From the NCBI RefSeq assembly GCF_900005765.1, contig NC_041682.1, positions 375,636 to 439,635 of the forward strand: a DNA stretch of 64,000 nt, in the 5' to 3' direction. Source of the stretch: Plasmodium relictum (lineage: Eukaryota > Apicomplexa > Aconoidasida > Haemosporida > Plasmodiidae). Under the pieces are notes generated by a model. The model had not been told where the DNA came from. It was given only the letters and a program-made list of their open reading frames with translations, and made no database searches. Below, in pieces: positions 1-11,489 of this stretch (the first letter of the stretch is position 1; the number at the start of each line of letters is the position of its first letter). A program made the translations under genes and the position numbers.

Positions 1-918
1 CATATTATCATTTAAGGAATTATTCTTTCTTTCAGTTTATTTTATTTATTTTTATTTTGTATTATTATTAAATATATATATTTAAAAAAAAAATGTATAT
101 ATATGGTTAATTGGAAATATAATGTGCATGTAAATTCATCTATGCTCTCAATGAGATTATAAATTATTAAAATACGTATTAAAAATAAAATATATATAAA
201 TCAATTATATATATTAAATAAATTTTTACTGAAATATATATAATATATATTTTATTTTAAATAAAATATCATATTATCTTTTTTTTAAATAGTAACATAT
301 TCTATATTTTGTTCATTTATATTCTATAAATTTAGTTTTTTCTTTAAATAAATATGTATATACATGATTATTTCTTTTTTTTTTTCTGATTTAGTTCTAA
401 AAAAATGTATAATGTACTTCAGTTGTTTACTGTATATTTTTTTAAAAGAAACTTTCTTCGTATGATTTTTATGTAAAAAAATATTTTTAATCTTGATTTT
501 ATTCTTAAAAATCCTAAATAACTCATATTCAAATTTTATAGAATTAAAAAATTGCCCCCTATAAAAAAATTTAGAAAAAAAAAAAAATAATTCAGTACCA
601 AAAAAATAAAAACTCTATATTATCTTTATTCTACATAAAAAAGTTATTTAAAGGAAAGTTATAATCAATTTTTTTTTTTTTTTTTGCACACAATATAAAT
701 ATTTTGATTTCTATGACAAAAAAAAAAAAAAAAAAAAAAAATAAGATAATGTTACAAATATCTCAAGAACGTGTATATATGTCTATTTATATGCATGAAG
801 AAATATAAAAGCAGAAATGAAAAAAGGTAATTTTTAAAAGAGTTTAAAAAAATACATATAAATATATATATAATACATCTTTGAAGAAATACTTTTTAAG
901 AACTTATTTCTTTGTATA
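1..918. other. 5' flank without a gene
   Basis: No credible coding sequence on either strand. The stretch holds poly(dA) and poly(dT) runs (for example near 670-690 and 719-742) and short AT repeats, as expected of a Plasmodium upstream region. It presumably contains the promoter and 5' UTR of the membrane-protein gene that starts at 919. Confidence 0.6.
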
Positions 919-3798
919 ATGAAAGATAAAGAATTTTCCATCAAAGATAAAATAGAGAAAGAATCTATTGCACTATTTAAAAAAAATTTATTAAAGGAAA
1001 GTTATAACTGGTTTAAAGATACAGATTATTTTGTTAAACTAAAAAATGAGAATAAATATTCTAACATAGAAAATAAAACGGAGACAAAAAATTTAGTAAC
1101 AGGTAGGGTACAACTAGGATGGGGAGGGACTTTTTTTTTATTATGTTGTGTTGTTGTAATATGTGATAACTCGGCATGGCAATCTTGTAACCACTATATA
1201 GATAGTATATTTTATTCTCCAGAATCTTTAACTCTTGTCTATTCTTTTCTTTTTATTGTTTACGCATTTCCTTTATTCATTTTTCATCAATGTTTAGGTT
1301 TAGTTTCGCAAGGTAATTATGTTAAATCTTGTAGAATGCTTTCATCACATTTAGGCATTTTAAGTATATTTTCTTTGTTTGGAACTATAACATTCTGCTC
1401 AAAAGAAATTTGTAATTTTTCAATTGAGTTACTACAAAACTTCTTAAGATTATTTAATAGTTCGAGGGAAAAAGAATATGGTATGACAAAAATATTTATT
1501 GATTTAACAAACAGAAAAAAAGATTGTTCTTCAATTCCTAACACCATATTTGTTGAATCATTAGATCAGTGTGTTTCTTTTAGTGATAAACTAATTGTAA
1601 ACTTTTATGAGAGCTTGTGGTTCATTGGAAATAAATACAATTATGTTTATTTAATAATAATTTCTACGATATTTATACTTTTTTGCTATTTCATTTTATT
1701 AAAAGAGAATTTCAGAGTTTTCAAATTTTTTATTTTTGTAATCATAATTAATTGGATAACTACCAAATCGGTTGTCATTATGAATACTTTTTTTTCTTAT
1801 ATTCCTCAACCAAGAAAAATATATGAAGAAATAGTTCTTATATTTAAAGAGGTAGGTTTTGTAAAATTAACTATTTTTTTATATGGTACTGTGGCAAGAA
1901 GTTCTTCTATTTTTATTTTAAGTACATTTGCTTCTTACTTTCATACGAACACAAATATATTAAAAATTAGTATTTGTACTTTTGCATTTTATATTTTAAA
2001 TATGTATTTCTATTTAAAAAATGAAGCACATGAATATTTTTTGTATAATCAAAATTTAGGTAATAAGACTGAGTATAATTTTATTAAATGTAACACTTAT
2101 ATAAATCTATTACATGAATTAAATAATCAAAAAGATCAGGTTAATAGTATTCAATCAAAAGATATGTACGTAGTCTGGCAAAAATTATGTTTATTTTTTA
2201 GCACATATTCTTTTCTATTTTCTACATTATTTATAGTATTAATGCAATTATTAGGGCCTTTTAATATTTTAAGTGAAACACATTATAAAAATGAATATGA
2301 TAATGAAAGAAAAATATATTCCTACAAATCACTTGTTAAAAAATACGAAAAATATGATTTAAAACATTCTATCTCAAACAATAGATCTTCCTCTAAAAAA
2401 AAAAGCATATCTAATGATGATTTTAAAAATAAGAAAATGTTCTTTTTAAATTTAAATATTTTTGGGGAAAAAAAAAATAAAGTTACAGAATGTAAAAGCT
2501 ACTTGGAAGAACAAATTTCTCATAAAACCAAAAGTTTTAAAGACGCTAAATCAAATAGAGAAAGCTCCTTTATTTCAAGAAAAAATAGTTTATTTTTTAA
2601 TGAAAATTCTCGAAGTTACTTACTCTCTAATTTTGTTAAAAGAGGTAAAAATTTCTCATATGATGGCGGGGACGCTGCTAAGATAAATTTAAATTTTGAA
2701 GAAAGCTCTTTAGGTAATAATACTGATACAAAAAGTAACTATGACAGCAGCAAGGAAGAAAATAAAAATGAAAAATATACTTCCATTTATCAAAAAGAAA
2801 AAGATAATAATATTTATACTGAAAATAATTCAGATTATTCTAAAGAAAAAAAAAGCTATAATTTTAGTAGAGTTGAACAAAATAATAATTACAATAATGA
2901 AAAAAAAAAAAAAATTAACACAAATAAAACATCTGATGAAGATTCAGTAATAACAGCTACAGAAAGAAAGAAAAAAAAAAAGATAAAGAAAAAAGAAAAA
3001 GAAAAAAAGCGTGTAGCTATTTCAAAATTTATATCAAAATTTAATTACATAATAATGAAAAAATATGGAACTTTTATATTATTTTTTGTAATTTACATAT
3101 TTACTATATTACATATAGTAGACTTTAAGAGAAATAATAATATTATAAGTGAAATTATTTTATATTCCTTGTACAGGAGTTTTTTAATATTTATTATCTG
3201 TGTTCAAATAATTTATTCCTCGTGGATATTTGGAATAAGATTGCAAATGAGTCAATGCGGAGTTTTATCATGCTCTCTTAACTTTATTACATGGATTATA
3301 GTATTGCCAACTTTATATTTAATATATTTTAAAAAAAAATTATGGATGAATATATTAGTTGTTGGTATCCTTTTGAATGTAGTAACAATTATAACATCAT
3401 ATATTGAAGTGAAGAAAAAATTAAAGGCACGAGAATTAAATGGAATAAATGAGTGCAATAAAATGTTGGTTGAATATAGCAATTTTGTTATATTAAAAAA
3501 ATGCTTATATTGGTTATATTTCGGTAATCTTGAAATTTTAAGAAAAAACATTAACATAGCTATATCAGGAAATGAAGAAAAATACATTCCTTTTTTTTGG
3601 AATTTCTTGTTTAAATATATAAACTCTTCAATGTTAATAATTGTAATTATCAGAAACACAAAAGAATATTTTATTGATATGCTTGATGTTTTTGAGAGAA
3701 CTTTTAGTTTACAAATAGAATTAATTTCAATTTTTATGGTTTTATTTGGATCTTTTATTGTTCTTCTTAATAACCTTTATAAAGGTATCAATACAAAA

Positions 3799-3839
<41 letters not shown>

Positions 3840-4059
3840 ATAAATAAAAGTAATAGTTACACATATTATGCACATATATTTTAAAATAATTTCAAATGTA
3901 TATAGAATATGTTTTGAACCTTTTTTCAAATTGTTTATATTTTTTTCTTTTATATATTATTATTTTTTATATTTAGATTATTACAAACCACAAAATGTTA
4001 TAATTCCATCTATTCCTATGGTATGCCATAATAAAAAGAGATATATTTTTGTAGATTAA
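919..4059 (+). CDS. multi-pass membrane protein, possibly a neurotransmitter/amino-acid symporter relative (two exons)
   Basis: Two exons: 919-3784 and 3857-4059, giving about 1,022 residues. The donor is AAAG|GTATCA and the acceptor GTAATAG|TT; both sides are phase 1, so the frame is kept. Without splicing the frame runs into an (AT)n microsatellite and ends in a meaningless Tyr-Ile run. About eight hydrophobic segments lie in residues 70-450. A Lys/Asn/Ser-rich loop follows (about 455-705), then about six more segments, and the short second exon adds another strongly hydrophobic segment near the C-terminus. The first part (GRVQLGWGG, then NSAW, then PLFIFHQCLG) recalls the opening helices of the sodium:neurotransmitter symporter (SNF) family. 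That likeness is weak and by eye only. A conserved Plasmodium membrane protein of unknown function is the safe reading. Confidence 0.8.
3785..3856 (+). other. intron of the membrane-protein gene
   Basis: A 72-base AT-rich intron with GT at 3785 and AG at 3855-3856. It contains a (TA)n microsatellite at about 3807-3837, which an unspliced translation would misread as a Tyr-Ile repeat tail. Confidence 0.75.
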
Positions 4060-4220
4060 GAGACTAAATAACTATTTTTGTTTCTTTTCATATTTATTTC
4101 TTATAATTTTCCTTTTCCTTTTTCCTTCTCTCTTTTTTTTTTTTTTTTTTTTAATACTCCTTTTTTTTATATTAATAAATTTTTGTATTATTTCTCATTA
4201 GTTTTTTTTTTATCTCTATA

Positions 4221-5174
4221 TTACATTAAATCTTCTAAGTTGTCGTAATCATCATCTTGACTGTTTTTTTTATTTTGGCTATTTTGATTAATTGATGAGT
4301 TTTCATTATATGAAAAATTAAAATTATTATAATCTGATTTAAAAGGAACATTTGTATAACTCCATTTATCAGGAATTTGCATAGAATTACAAAATTTAGA
4401 ACTATTATTATTATTTATTATATTTTTATTGCTTAAATTATTATTATCAAGTGATTTATTATTAATAATTAAATTGTTTATGTTAAATGTATTTTCTTGT
4501 ACTGGATTTTGTTTTTTTATATCAGAAAAAGGTGATACTTTACTAGAATCAGTATAATTTGCATCTGAATTTTTATTTATATTATTTATTTTTAAAAATT
4601 CATGATTCATATCATTTTTATTATATTCATAAATTAATTCTTTTTCATTTTCTCCTATACTAGTATATTTATTATCTTCTTTAGTTTGATTGTTTTTTCC
4701 ATAATTAAAAAAGTTATTTTTACACAATTCTTTTTTGGGAGATATTTCTTTTGTATTTTGCACATCACTAATACTACTGCTACTACTTTTTTCACTAATT
4801 TTTTTCTTTTCTTTTAAAAACTTATGCTTAAAATAGATATGATAGTTAAAACTTTTTTCATTCAAATAACCTTTTTTACAATCATTAAAAGGACATATAT
4901 AAATTTTATCTTTTATAAATATATAATCAACATCATTTATGTAGCTATTGCAAATTAAACAATTTTGTTGAAGTACACTTAAATAATAGCATTTATTACA
5001 AATTATATGATAACAAGGATTAATTCGGATTTTCGAATTAAAGGGCTTATTGCATATTGGGCAGAAAATAGAAGAAGAGTGTTGGATTGAATTTACTTCA
5101 TAATTTATATTTAAACATTTTGATACATTTAATGTTCTATTTCTGTAATTGCCATTATTTAAAAATGTATTCAT
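4221..5174 (-). CDS. Hakai-like RING plus C2H2 zinc-finger protein
   Basis: Single-exon protein of 317 residues. A RING-type finger lies near the N-terminus with ligands Cys38, Cys41, Cys54, His56, Cys59, Cys62, Cys72 and Cys75. It is followed directly by a C2H2 finger (Cys94, Cys99, His112, His117). This RING-then-C2H2 arrangement at this spacing is that of Hakai/CBLL1, an E3 ubiquitin ligase that is also a stable subunit of the m6A mRNA methyltransferase-associated complex in eukaryotes. The remaining 200 residues are Asn/Ser/Lys-rich low complexity, ending in an acidic tail. A role in m6A writing is inferred from the family, not seen. The gene converges on the upstream membrane-protein gene with only about 160 bases between stops. 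Confidence 0.7.
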   Translation of the reverse strand: MNTFLNNGNYRNRTLNVSKCLNINYEVNSIQHSSSIFCPICNKPFNSKIRINPCYHIICNKCYYLSVLQQNCLICNSYINDVDYIFIKDKIYICPFNDCKKGYLNEKSFNYHIYFKHKFLKEKKKISEKSSSSSISDVQNTKEISPKKELCKNNFFNYGKNNQTKEDNKYTSIGENEKELIYEYNKNDMNHEFLKINNINKNSDANYTDSSKVSPFSDIKKQNPVQENTFNINNLIINNKSLDNNNLSNKNIINNNNSSKFCNSMQIPDKWSYTNVPFKSDYNNFNFSYNENSSINQNSQNKKNSQDDDYDNLEDLM

Positions 5175-5265
5175 TTTTACTAAAAAAATTAAATCAATAA
5201 TTCTAAAAATTCCAATGAATATTTAAATAATTTATATACAATATTAAAAATTTAATTTTAGAAAA

Positions 5266-5306
<41 letters not shown>

Positions 5307-6930
5307 AAAAAAAGGAAATAAAAATACCATGTAAAACTTCTAATAATGAATAAATTTAACTTTTATTTAAAAAGAATAATGATATATAATGTAATAATGT
5401 TATACTTTTAAGAAAAAAATTAAAAATTTTATAAATCAGTGGTTTCGTACTATATATAGATAAATTTTTGCTTCATATAAAAAAAAGAATAATTATTTAT
5501 GATTTAATTATAAATAATAAAATTTATTAAAAAATTCGTGATCATTAGAAAAAAAATAAAAAAAAAAATTTCAGAAAGAAAATAAATATAAAATGTTGAA
5601 GTAAAAATTTATAATTAAAAATTTTATAGCTTTTTTAGCGCACATAAATATGAAAAAAAAAAAATTTAGAAAATTTTACTTCTAATATACCATTTAATTC
5701 ATTAATATGATAAACATATTTTTTTTTAAACATAAAAAGGATTATCCAAATCCAGAAAAAATAGCAAATAAAAAGGAAAATTTTATTATATTATCAACAA
5801 ATTAGAAATAAATTTAAGATTAAGAGACAATAAATTGATGCTTTAGTTAAATATTTAAATAAAGAATCATATTAAATATTTATTTATTTTTTTTTTTTCT
5901 GAGGGAAATTTAGAGCTTTTAGCTACACTTTTTATGATATGAAAATGAAACTTTTTTTTTTTTATTGAGAAATAAATTTCAAGGAAGAAATGAAAAAAGA
6001 AAATTTTAAAGAGTTATGGTTTTAATAAATTAAAGAAAAAGAAATTTATAATTTTAATACTGTTATTAAGATCCATACACTTCTACAACAATACACAATA
6101 AAATATATGAAATATAATAAGAATTAAATAAAGAAAAATTACAATGCTGAATTTTTTAAATATAGCTGTTCTTGTGTGATAAAATTTATTTTTTTTTTTT
6201 GTCAATTTCTCTTTAATCTTTATTATGAATTTCAAAATATTTTTTTTCCCCAAAATAAAAATGATAAAAAGAAAAAAAAAATTATTCCAATCATATTTGA
6301 ATATATTTTTTATTTTTACTTACATCAACATATCTTTATATGTTTACAGATATACTTTAAATGCATGTAAAAAAAAAAGAAAACAAAACAAAAGAAAAAA
6401 GAACATACTAATATTAACGTTAGAATGATCAAAATTGATCTTGTTTTCGTTCTAATATGATGTAAATGTTTTATTCTTTTTTTTTTTTCTTTATAAGTAA
6501 AAAGTGTAGAATATATTTTATAGATGTAATTAAATAAATATGTGGAAAATATATCAAAAATAAGGCTGTTATATATCTCCTATAACAATATTAAAATAAC
6601 CTTTTTTTTTTTTGTATATATATATATATATATATTTAAATTAATTCACACAAAAGGAAAAAAATTACATGCAAATAATAAGATTTCAAAGTTGTAAAGG
6701 AATAAAAAACATTTTAAACAACTGAAGTTGTCTAATAATTTTTTTTTTTCTATTTCTTTTAAGCCTAACCTCAAAATTTAATGTTCTTTCATTCATAATA
6801 AAAAATTTGATTTGTTTAAATAGATAATTTTTTTCAAATTTTTTCTTTTTTAAGATAATTATAATTATTTGAGATGCCTTCTTTTGTTTTTATTTTTTTT
6901 GTAATTTTTTAAATATTCAAATTTTCAAAA
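5175..6930. other. intergenic spacer between divergent genes
   Basis: About 1.75 kb between the Hakai-like gene (minus strand) and the secreted protein (plus strand). Short frames of about 65 codons at 6176-6428 are poly-Lys/Phe translations of homopolymer tracts and overlap one another, so they are not accepted as genes. (AT)n repeats lie at about 5271-5300 and 6616-6637. It probably holds two divergent promoters. Confidence 0.6.
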
Positions 6931-7927
6931 ATGCTAAATAGTTTTGTATATATATTTTTTGTAATATTTATTGTACTAAATAGATATGGGCTAATACAAA
7001 GTAGTTCCAATAATGCAAAAGAAAATAATGAATTATACTTAACAAGAACAAATGAATCTTATAATTTTTTGGAAGCATCACTAAATGCTATAAATAATAA
7101 AAGACCTTCATATGATGATGTCTTAAAAAAATTATCAGCAGTTAATCTACCTAATATACATCATGAAATGATTAAAAATTTAAAATTTGATAAATTAAAG
7201 GAAATTTTAAATATAAAAAATTCTATTTTAAATTGTATTCTAGAATCAGTAAAAAAAAAAAAAAAAAAAAAAAAACTTATAATTTAAAGTAATTTCTTCA
7301 TTTTAAAATATATTACCTATTAATTTTACATAAATTATATATAAATTTTAAATATATTAGTTAGTTATTTTTTAATATTTAAATTTTTTTTTTTTTTTAT
7401 TTTCTTAATAGGTTTTACAAATGGTTAAAGCTTTACCTGCTATTGTTCAAGAAATTCTAGAATATAATGAATTTTGTTCATCTATTGAAGTTCAGTTTTC
7501 TTTTTTGTTTGCAGTAGATGCAGAGTATAAAGAAAAAATTGAAGATTGTCGTAGAGAAACTACAGATAGTATTATAACTGGTTATTTTTCTTTTTATTTA
7601 GACGATATTAATTTAATTGTAAAAAGGTATAAAGAAAAACCAGATGATATTTTTAATAGGTTTGATAGTATAGTAGAATGTTTAGATGAATTTTATAAAA
7701 AAGTTACTAGACCTTTTAATGAGCATGTAAAAGAAACAGAACTATTTAGAGATTTTATGAATAATTATAATAAACCTAAAAATGCTGCTTACGTAGATTA
7801 CTTAAAAGAATTTCTAGATAATTTTGATCCAAATTGGTCTAATGAAAAAATAACGGGATTTTTTGATGAACTTTATTATATTTATTCAACAAATAATACA
7901 TATATTTCTTGTTTTTATCTAATTTAA
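6931..7927 (+). CDS. small secreted alpha-helical protein (two exons)
   Basis: Exon 1 is 6931-7248 and exon 2 is 7412-7927, in frame at phase 0 (GAATCA|GTAAAA donor, TTCTTAATAG|GTT acceptor), giving about 277 residues. The first 25 residues are a clear hydrophobic signal peptide (start MLNSFVYIFFVIFIVLN). The mature part looks mostly helical and has five scattered cysteines, including one in each of the motifs EFCSS, EDCRR and VECLD. There is no transmembrane segment or GPI signal. The position just upstream of the pyrophosphatase region would suit the falciparum gene that I recall as 'microneme-associated antigen', but I cannot confirm this. Function unknown; secretion is the supported claim. 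Confidence 0.7.
7249..7411 (+). other. intron of the secreted-protein gene
   Basis: A 163-base intron that starts GTAAAA and runs straight into a poly(A) tract, then ends in a T-rich tract and TTAATAG. Reading through the donor adds a spurious poly-Lys tail and a stop at 7287, so single-exon calls here would be truncated. Confidence 0.7.
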
Positions 7928-8258
7928 AAAACATTTATATATTAGAATTTTTCTAGATATTTTTTTTCTAATTATTTTATTTTTTTTTTTAAACAGACAC
8001 CTCTTATAATAATTAATTCTTGAATTTCCATTTTAAAAATTATGTACATAAAATGTTTACTTAAAAAAAAAAAAAAAGATAACTGTTTTTTTTTTTATTA
8101 ATTCTCAAAAATTCATGTCTTCATATATATTAAAGGTTATTTAATAAAAATATTTACATAAAAAAAGTTTTTTTTTTAATTTTTTTTTACCATTATTAAA
8201 TTTCAATTAATTGTTCACGTATATATTAAAAAAAAAAATACATATATATATATATATA
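7928..8258. other. convergent intergenic spacer
   Basis: 330 bases between two convergent stops. It contains only poly(dA)/poly(dT) runs and a short (AT)n tract. Presumably 3' UTRs and polyadenylation regions of both genes. Confidence 0.6.
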
Positions 8259-9056
8259 TTATATGTAGTTTAATTTCCTTATTCCTAAGGTTTCTTCAAA
8301 TAGTCTAACACTCCTCAAGAGAATATTTGAATTTATTCTTTTTTCTAGTTGAGAAACTTTTAATGCTCTCTGCCAATGTTTATTAATTAAAAAAAAAGAA
8401 ATAAAAATTGATGACACAAAAAGCATTTGATTAAAACGACTACTTAAAATTTTTTTAAATAAAAGATAAAGAAAGCCTTTTCTTTTTTTATTATCTTGAA
8501 TTTGACTAATAGCATTAGAAGCAACTTCTGTTTTATTATTAATAATAATATTCTGAGGTATAACTTTTGATGAATTCATTAAATGATTAGATAATAATTG
8601 TTTTTGTAGATTTACATTCATCATTTGCAAAACTAAAACATCGTTTTTTAATTTTTTGAATTCATTATAAAGAATATCTTCTTTTGCTTCTTTATTTTTT
8701 AAACATATTTCTTCACTTTCTTGATTGATACCTTTATAATTTAATATACTTTTCTTATTTTTATTATTATAATCATATATATTCTTCATATCATTATTTT
8801 TACCTTTTGTGCCTTCTACATCTTTTTCATTAAAATTGTTGTAATAAGAATAAATTAGTTGCTCATGAAAATCCTTTTTCATCCTTTCAATTTCTTCATT
8901 TTTATTCATTTTTTCGTTTACTTCTTTATCAAAATTAATTTTTTTTCTATCATTTTTATCGTCCTCTTTAAAATATTTAGATTCTCTTCTATAAATATTA
9001 TTAAACAAACTACTGTTTAATAAATTAAATTTATTTTTTACAAAATAATCATGCAT
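8259..9056 (-). CDS. conserved-type protein with a single C-terminal membrane segment
   Basis: Single-exon protein of 265 residues, no family recognised. The first 130 residues are Lys/Glu/Asn-rich. Residues around 130-165 could form a short coiled coil (FKKLKNDVLVLQMMNVNLQ). A basic stretch then leads to one hydrophobic segment near residues 210-225 (MLFVSSIFISFFLI), leaving a C-terminal tail of about 40 residues. There is no signal peptide, so it may be a tail-anchor-like cytosolic protein facing an organelle membrane. That topology is inferred. Confidence 0.65.
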   Translation of the reverse strand: MHDYFVKNKFNLLNSSLFNNIYRRESKYFKEDDKNDRKKINFDKEVNEKMNKNEEIERMKKDFHEQLIYSYYNNFNEKDVEGTKGKNNDMKNIYDYNNKNKKSILNYKGINQESEEICLKNKEAKEDILYNEFKKLKNDVLVLQMMNVNLQKQLLSNHLMNSSKVIPQNIIINNKTEVASNAISQIQDNKKRKGFLYLLFKKILSSRFNQMLFVSSIFISFFLINKHWQRALKVSQLEKRINSNILLRSVRLFEETLGIRKLNYI

Positions 9057-9975
9057 TATTATATCGGAAATGAAATTTAATTAAATATAATGGGAAAAAA
9101 TAATTCATAAGAATAATTAGAGAAAAAAAAAATTATAAATTTAAAAATATAAATATGAAAAATTTAAATGAAAAAAGAATTTTTTTATAAAAAAAAAAAA
9201 AGAAAAAAAAAAAAAAACTAAGTTTTCAAGCATAAAAATTTATTTAAATTAAATGAAAAACAACTTGTTCTGAATTTAATGGCTCTTAAAATTTATTTTG
9301 GCATTTTAAAATCATATTATACTTTTTTAAAAAAATAAAAAAAAAAAAAAAATTTAAGCAATAATTAAAAAAATAAATATATATATATATTTATAAAATT
9401 ATAAATAACAATATATAAATATGTGCATATTTATTCATATATAAAATAAATTTAAAATACTGTAAAAAATAAAATTCTTAAAAAAGTTAAAATTTATATC
9501 TTTCTGTAACTAAATTATATTTCATTATAATTATACACACGTTCTCAAAAAAAAAAAAAAAAAAGCGAAGAAAAGGAAAAAAATAAATAAAAGAAAATAC
9601 AAGAAAAAAAAAAAGTAATAATTTGATAAACTATTAAAAGATAAAAATATAAATATCAGAATAATATAAAGGTAATGAATATAAAAAGAAAATAGTTGTA
9701 TAGTAAATATCATTTATTCATTTAAACAAGAAAAAAAAAAGGTGTGTTTAAAGAAAAAGCTGTATAAAATTAATTAAAGTATTTTAAAATTTTTTGAAGA
9801 TTATCTTTAAAATATTAAAAAAAAAAAGAAAAAAAATTTCTTGTAATTAAATATAGTCTTTTAAAAGTAATAAAGTTAAAATTAAAAAAAAACATAAATA
9901 TATATATATATATATATAATATTATAAAAAACTGGAAAAATGTAAATAATTATAGATAGTAAAAAAATAATAAAA
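9057..9975. other. divergent intergenic spacer
   Basis: About 0.9 kb between two divergent genes, rich in poly(dA) tracts on the plus strand. A 60-codon frame on the minus strand (9531-9713) is a Phe-rich translation of these tracts and is not accepted. Probably promoters of both neighbours. Confidence 0.6.
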
Positions 9976-10836
9976 ATGATAACTTTGTTTCCGATATCAA
10001 AAATTTTTAATAAAATAAATGAAAAACAATGTTTTAACAATTTTAATTTATTAAATAAAAGAAGTATACTTATGAGTAATGTAGGACTACGTTGTATAAG
10101 TACAAGTATGAATAATATTAATTTAATAATTAAAAAGAATATTTTTAAGAATAATATCAATAAATTTAATTTGACAGATAAAAAAAGTGTATTTATAAAT
10201 AATATAAGATGTTGTTATATAAATACAAATATCAATAAATATATGCAAAATGATAAAGATAAATATTTTTTTAAAATATTCAAAAGAAATAAAATGGTAA
10301 AAACTAGTTCCTATAGAAGAAAAAGTAGAAGTTCTCCAAATGGCCAGGGGCAAAAGGCAAAAATCGGAATAAAGAGACTAAGTGGTGAATATGTAAAAAC
10401 AGGACAGATGCTGGTAAAACAAAGAAAAATTATAGCATTTAATTATGAAAAAAAAACAAGAAAAAGAAATTTCAAATATTATCCTGGTGAAAATGTAAAA
10501 GTTTCAAAAAATACGAGCTTAATTGCTTTAACAAATGGAAGAGTTAAATACACTTTTCATGTTATACAAAATATTTTAATTGTTAATATACTACCAGAAG
10601 AGTTAGAAGAATTAAAAGAAGAAGATTTATATAGATACAGAACAGAACATGTAAAATCATTTGAAGAAAACAGAAGCTTAATTTATTTAAGGATGAAAAA
10701 TGTTATTACATTTCCAAAATTTAAAAAAACTCAGTATATTAAACCACCATTAAAACCTCAATTTCTAACAAAATATGATATTTATGATAATCCCACTCTC
10801 CAAAAAGTACCTATTCTATATCATAAAAAAAAATAA
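9976..10836 (+). CDS. organellar ribosomal protein bL27 (probably mitochondrial)
   Basis: 286 residues. The bL27 domain spans about residues 107-200. It has the family's N-terminal pattern (SSPNGQGQKAKIGIKRLSGE, then VKTGQMLVKQR) and the later PGENVKVSKNTSLIALTNGRVKY block, corresponding to the G-x-N-V-G...H-T-L...G-x-V-x-F of bacterial L27. bL27 sits near the peptidyl-transferase centre of the large subunit. A 106-residue Asn/Ile/Lys-rich N-terminal extension with no classical hydrophobic signal peptide favours mitochondrial import over the apicoplast. An 85-residue C-terminal extension beyond bacterial L27 is typical of mitoribosomal versions. The start is the first ATG in the frame. Confidence 0.82.
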   Translation: MITLFPISKIFNKINEKQCFNNFNLLNKRSILMSNVGLRCISTSMNNINLIIKKNIFKNNINKFNLTDKKSVFINNIRCCYINTNINKYMQNDKDKYFFKIFKRNKMVKTSSYRRKSRSSPNGQGQKAKIGIKRLSGEYVKTGQMLVKQRKIIAFNYEKKTRKRNFKYYPGENVKVSKNTSLIALTNGRVKYTFHVIQNILIVNILPEELEELKEEDLYRYRTEHVKSFEENRSLIYLRMKNVITFPKFKKTQYIKPPLKPQFLTKYDIYDNPTLQKVPILYHKKK

Positions 10837-11489
10837 ATTTCTTAATTTATTAAAAGAAAAGTAGATAAATATATAAGAATATTATTCTATAAAAAATTTA
10901 TAGAAAAATGATATAGAATTGTTCTAATGCTACGATGTTCTTTAAAAAAATTAATAATAGAAATAATTTATACGCATATATTTTTTAAGATATTATAAAA
11001 TTTATAATTTATTCATTGTAAATTATTACTAAAAAATATTTGTATTGATGGAACAATAATTCTATTATTTTCTATGAAGTTTATTAATAATTTAAAAAAA
11101 AAAAGCGAACAAATTGTGAGTATAACTTTTAAAAGGATTTTTTAATTTAAAAGAATTATTTTATTTATTAAAAATATATATATATAATTTTTCTGATTGA
11201 AATGAAAATGAAATCAATTTGTTTAATTCATATTTTTATTTAGAGAATATTCGTTTTATGTTTATGCTAGAAGATGAAAAATATACATGAAATTTAAAAT
11301 CCGTTAAAAAAAAAAAAAAAGATACAAAAAAGATAAAGTTTAATTCATAAAATTTTAATATATATAAAACACATAGCATCGTTATCTTTTAAAATAATTT
11401 TATAATTTTTTAATTTAAAAAATTTATTATATTTTTTAAAATGATTATTATTAAATTTCAAATATATATATATATATTCATATTATATA
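10837..11489. other. convergent intergenic spacer
   Basis: 650 bases between the stops of the bL27 gene and the gamma-tubulin complex gene. Nothing beyond AT-rich low complexity is seen. Confidence 0.6.

Noticed and set aside
6176-6428. Overlapping 64- and 67-codon frames
   Set aside because: Both are Phe/Lys/Ile translations of homopolymer tracts, overlap each other in different frames and show no start context or features.
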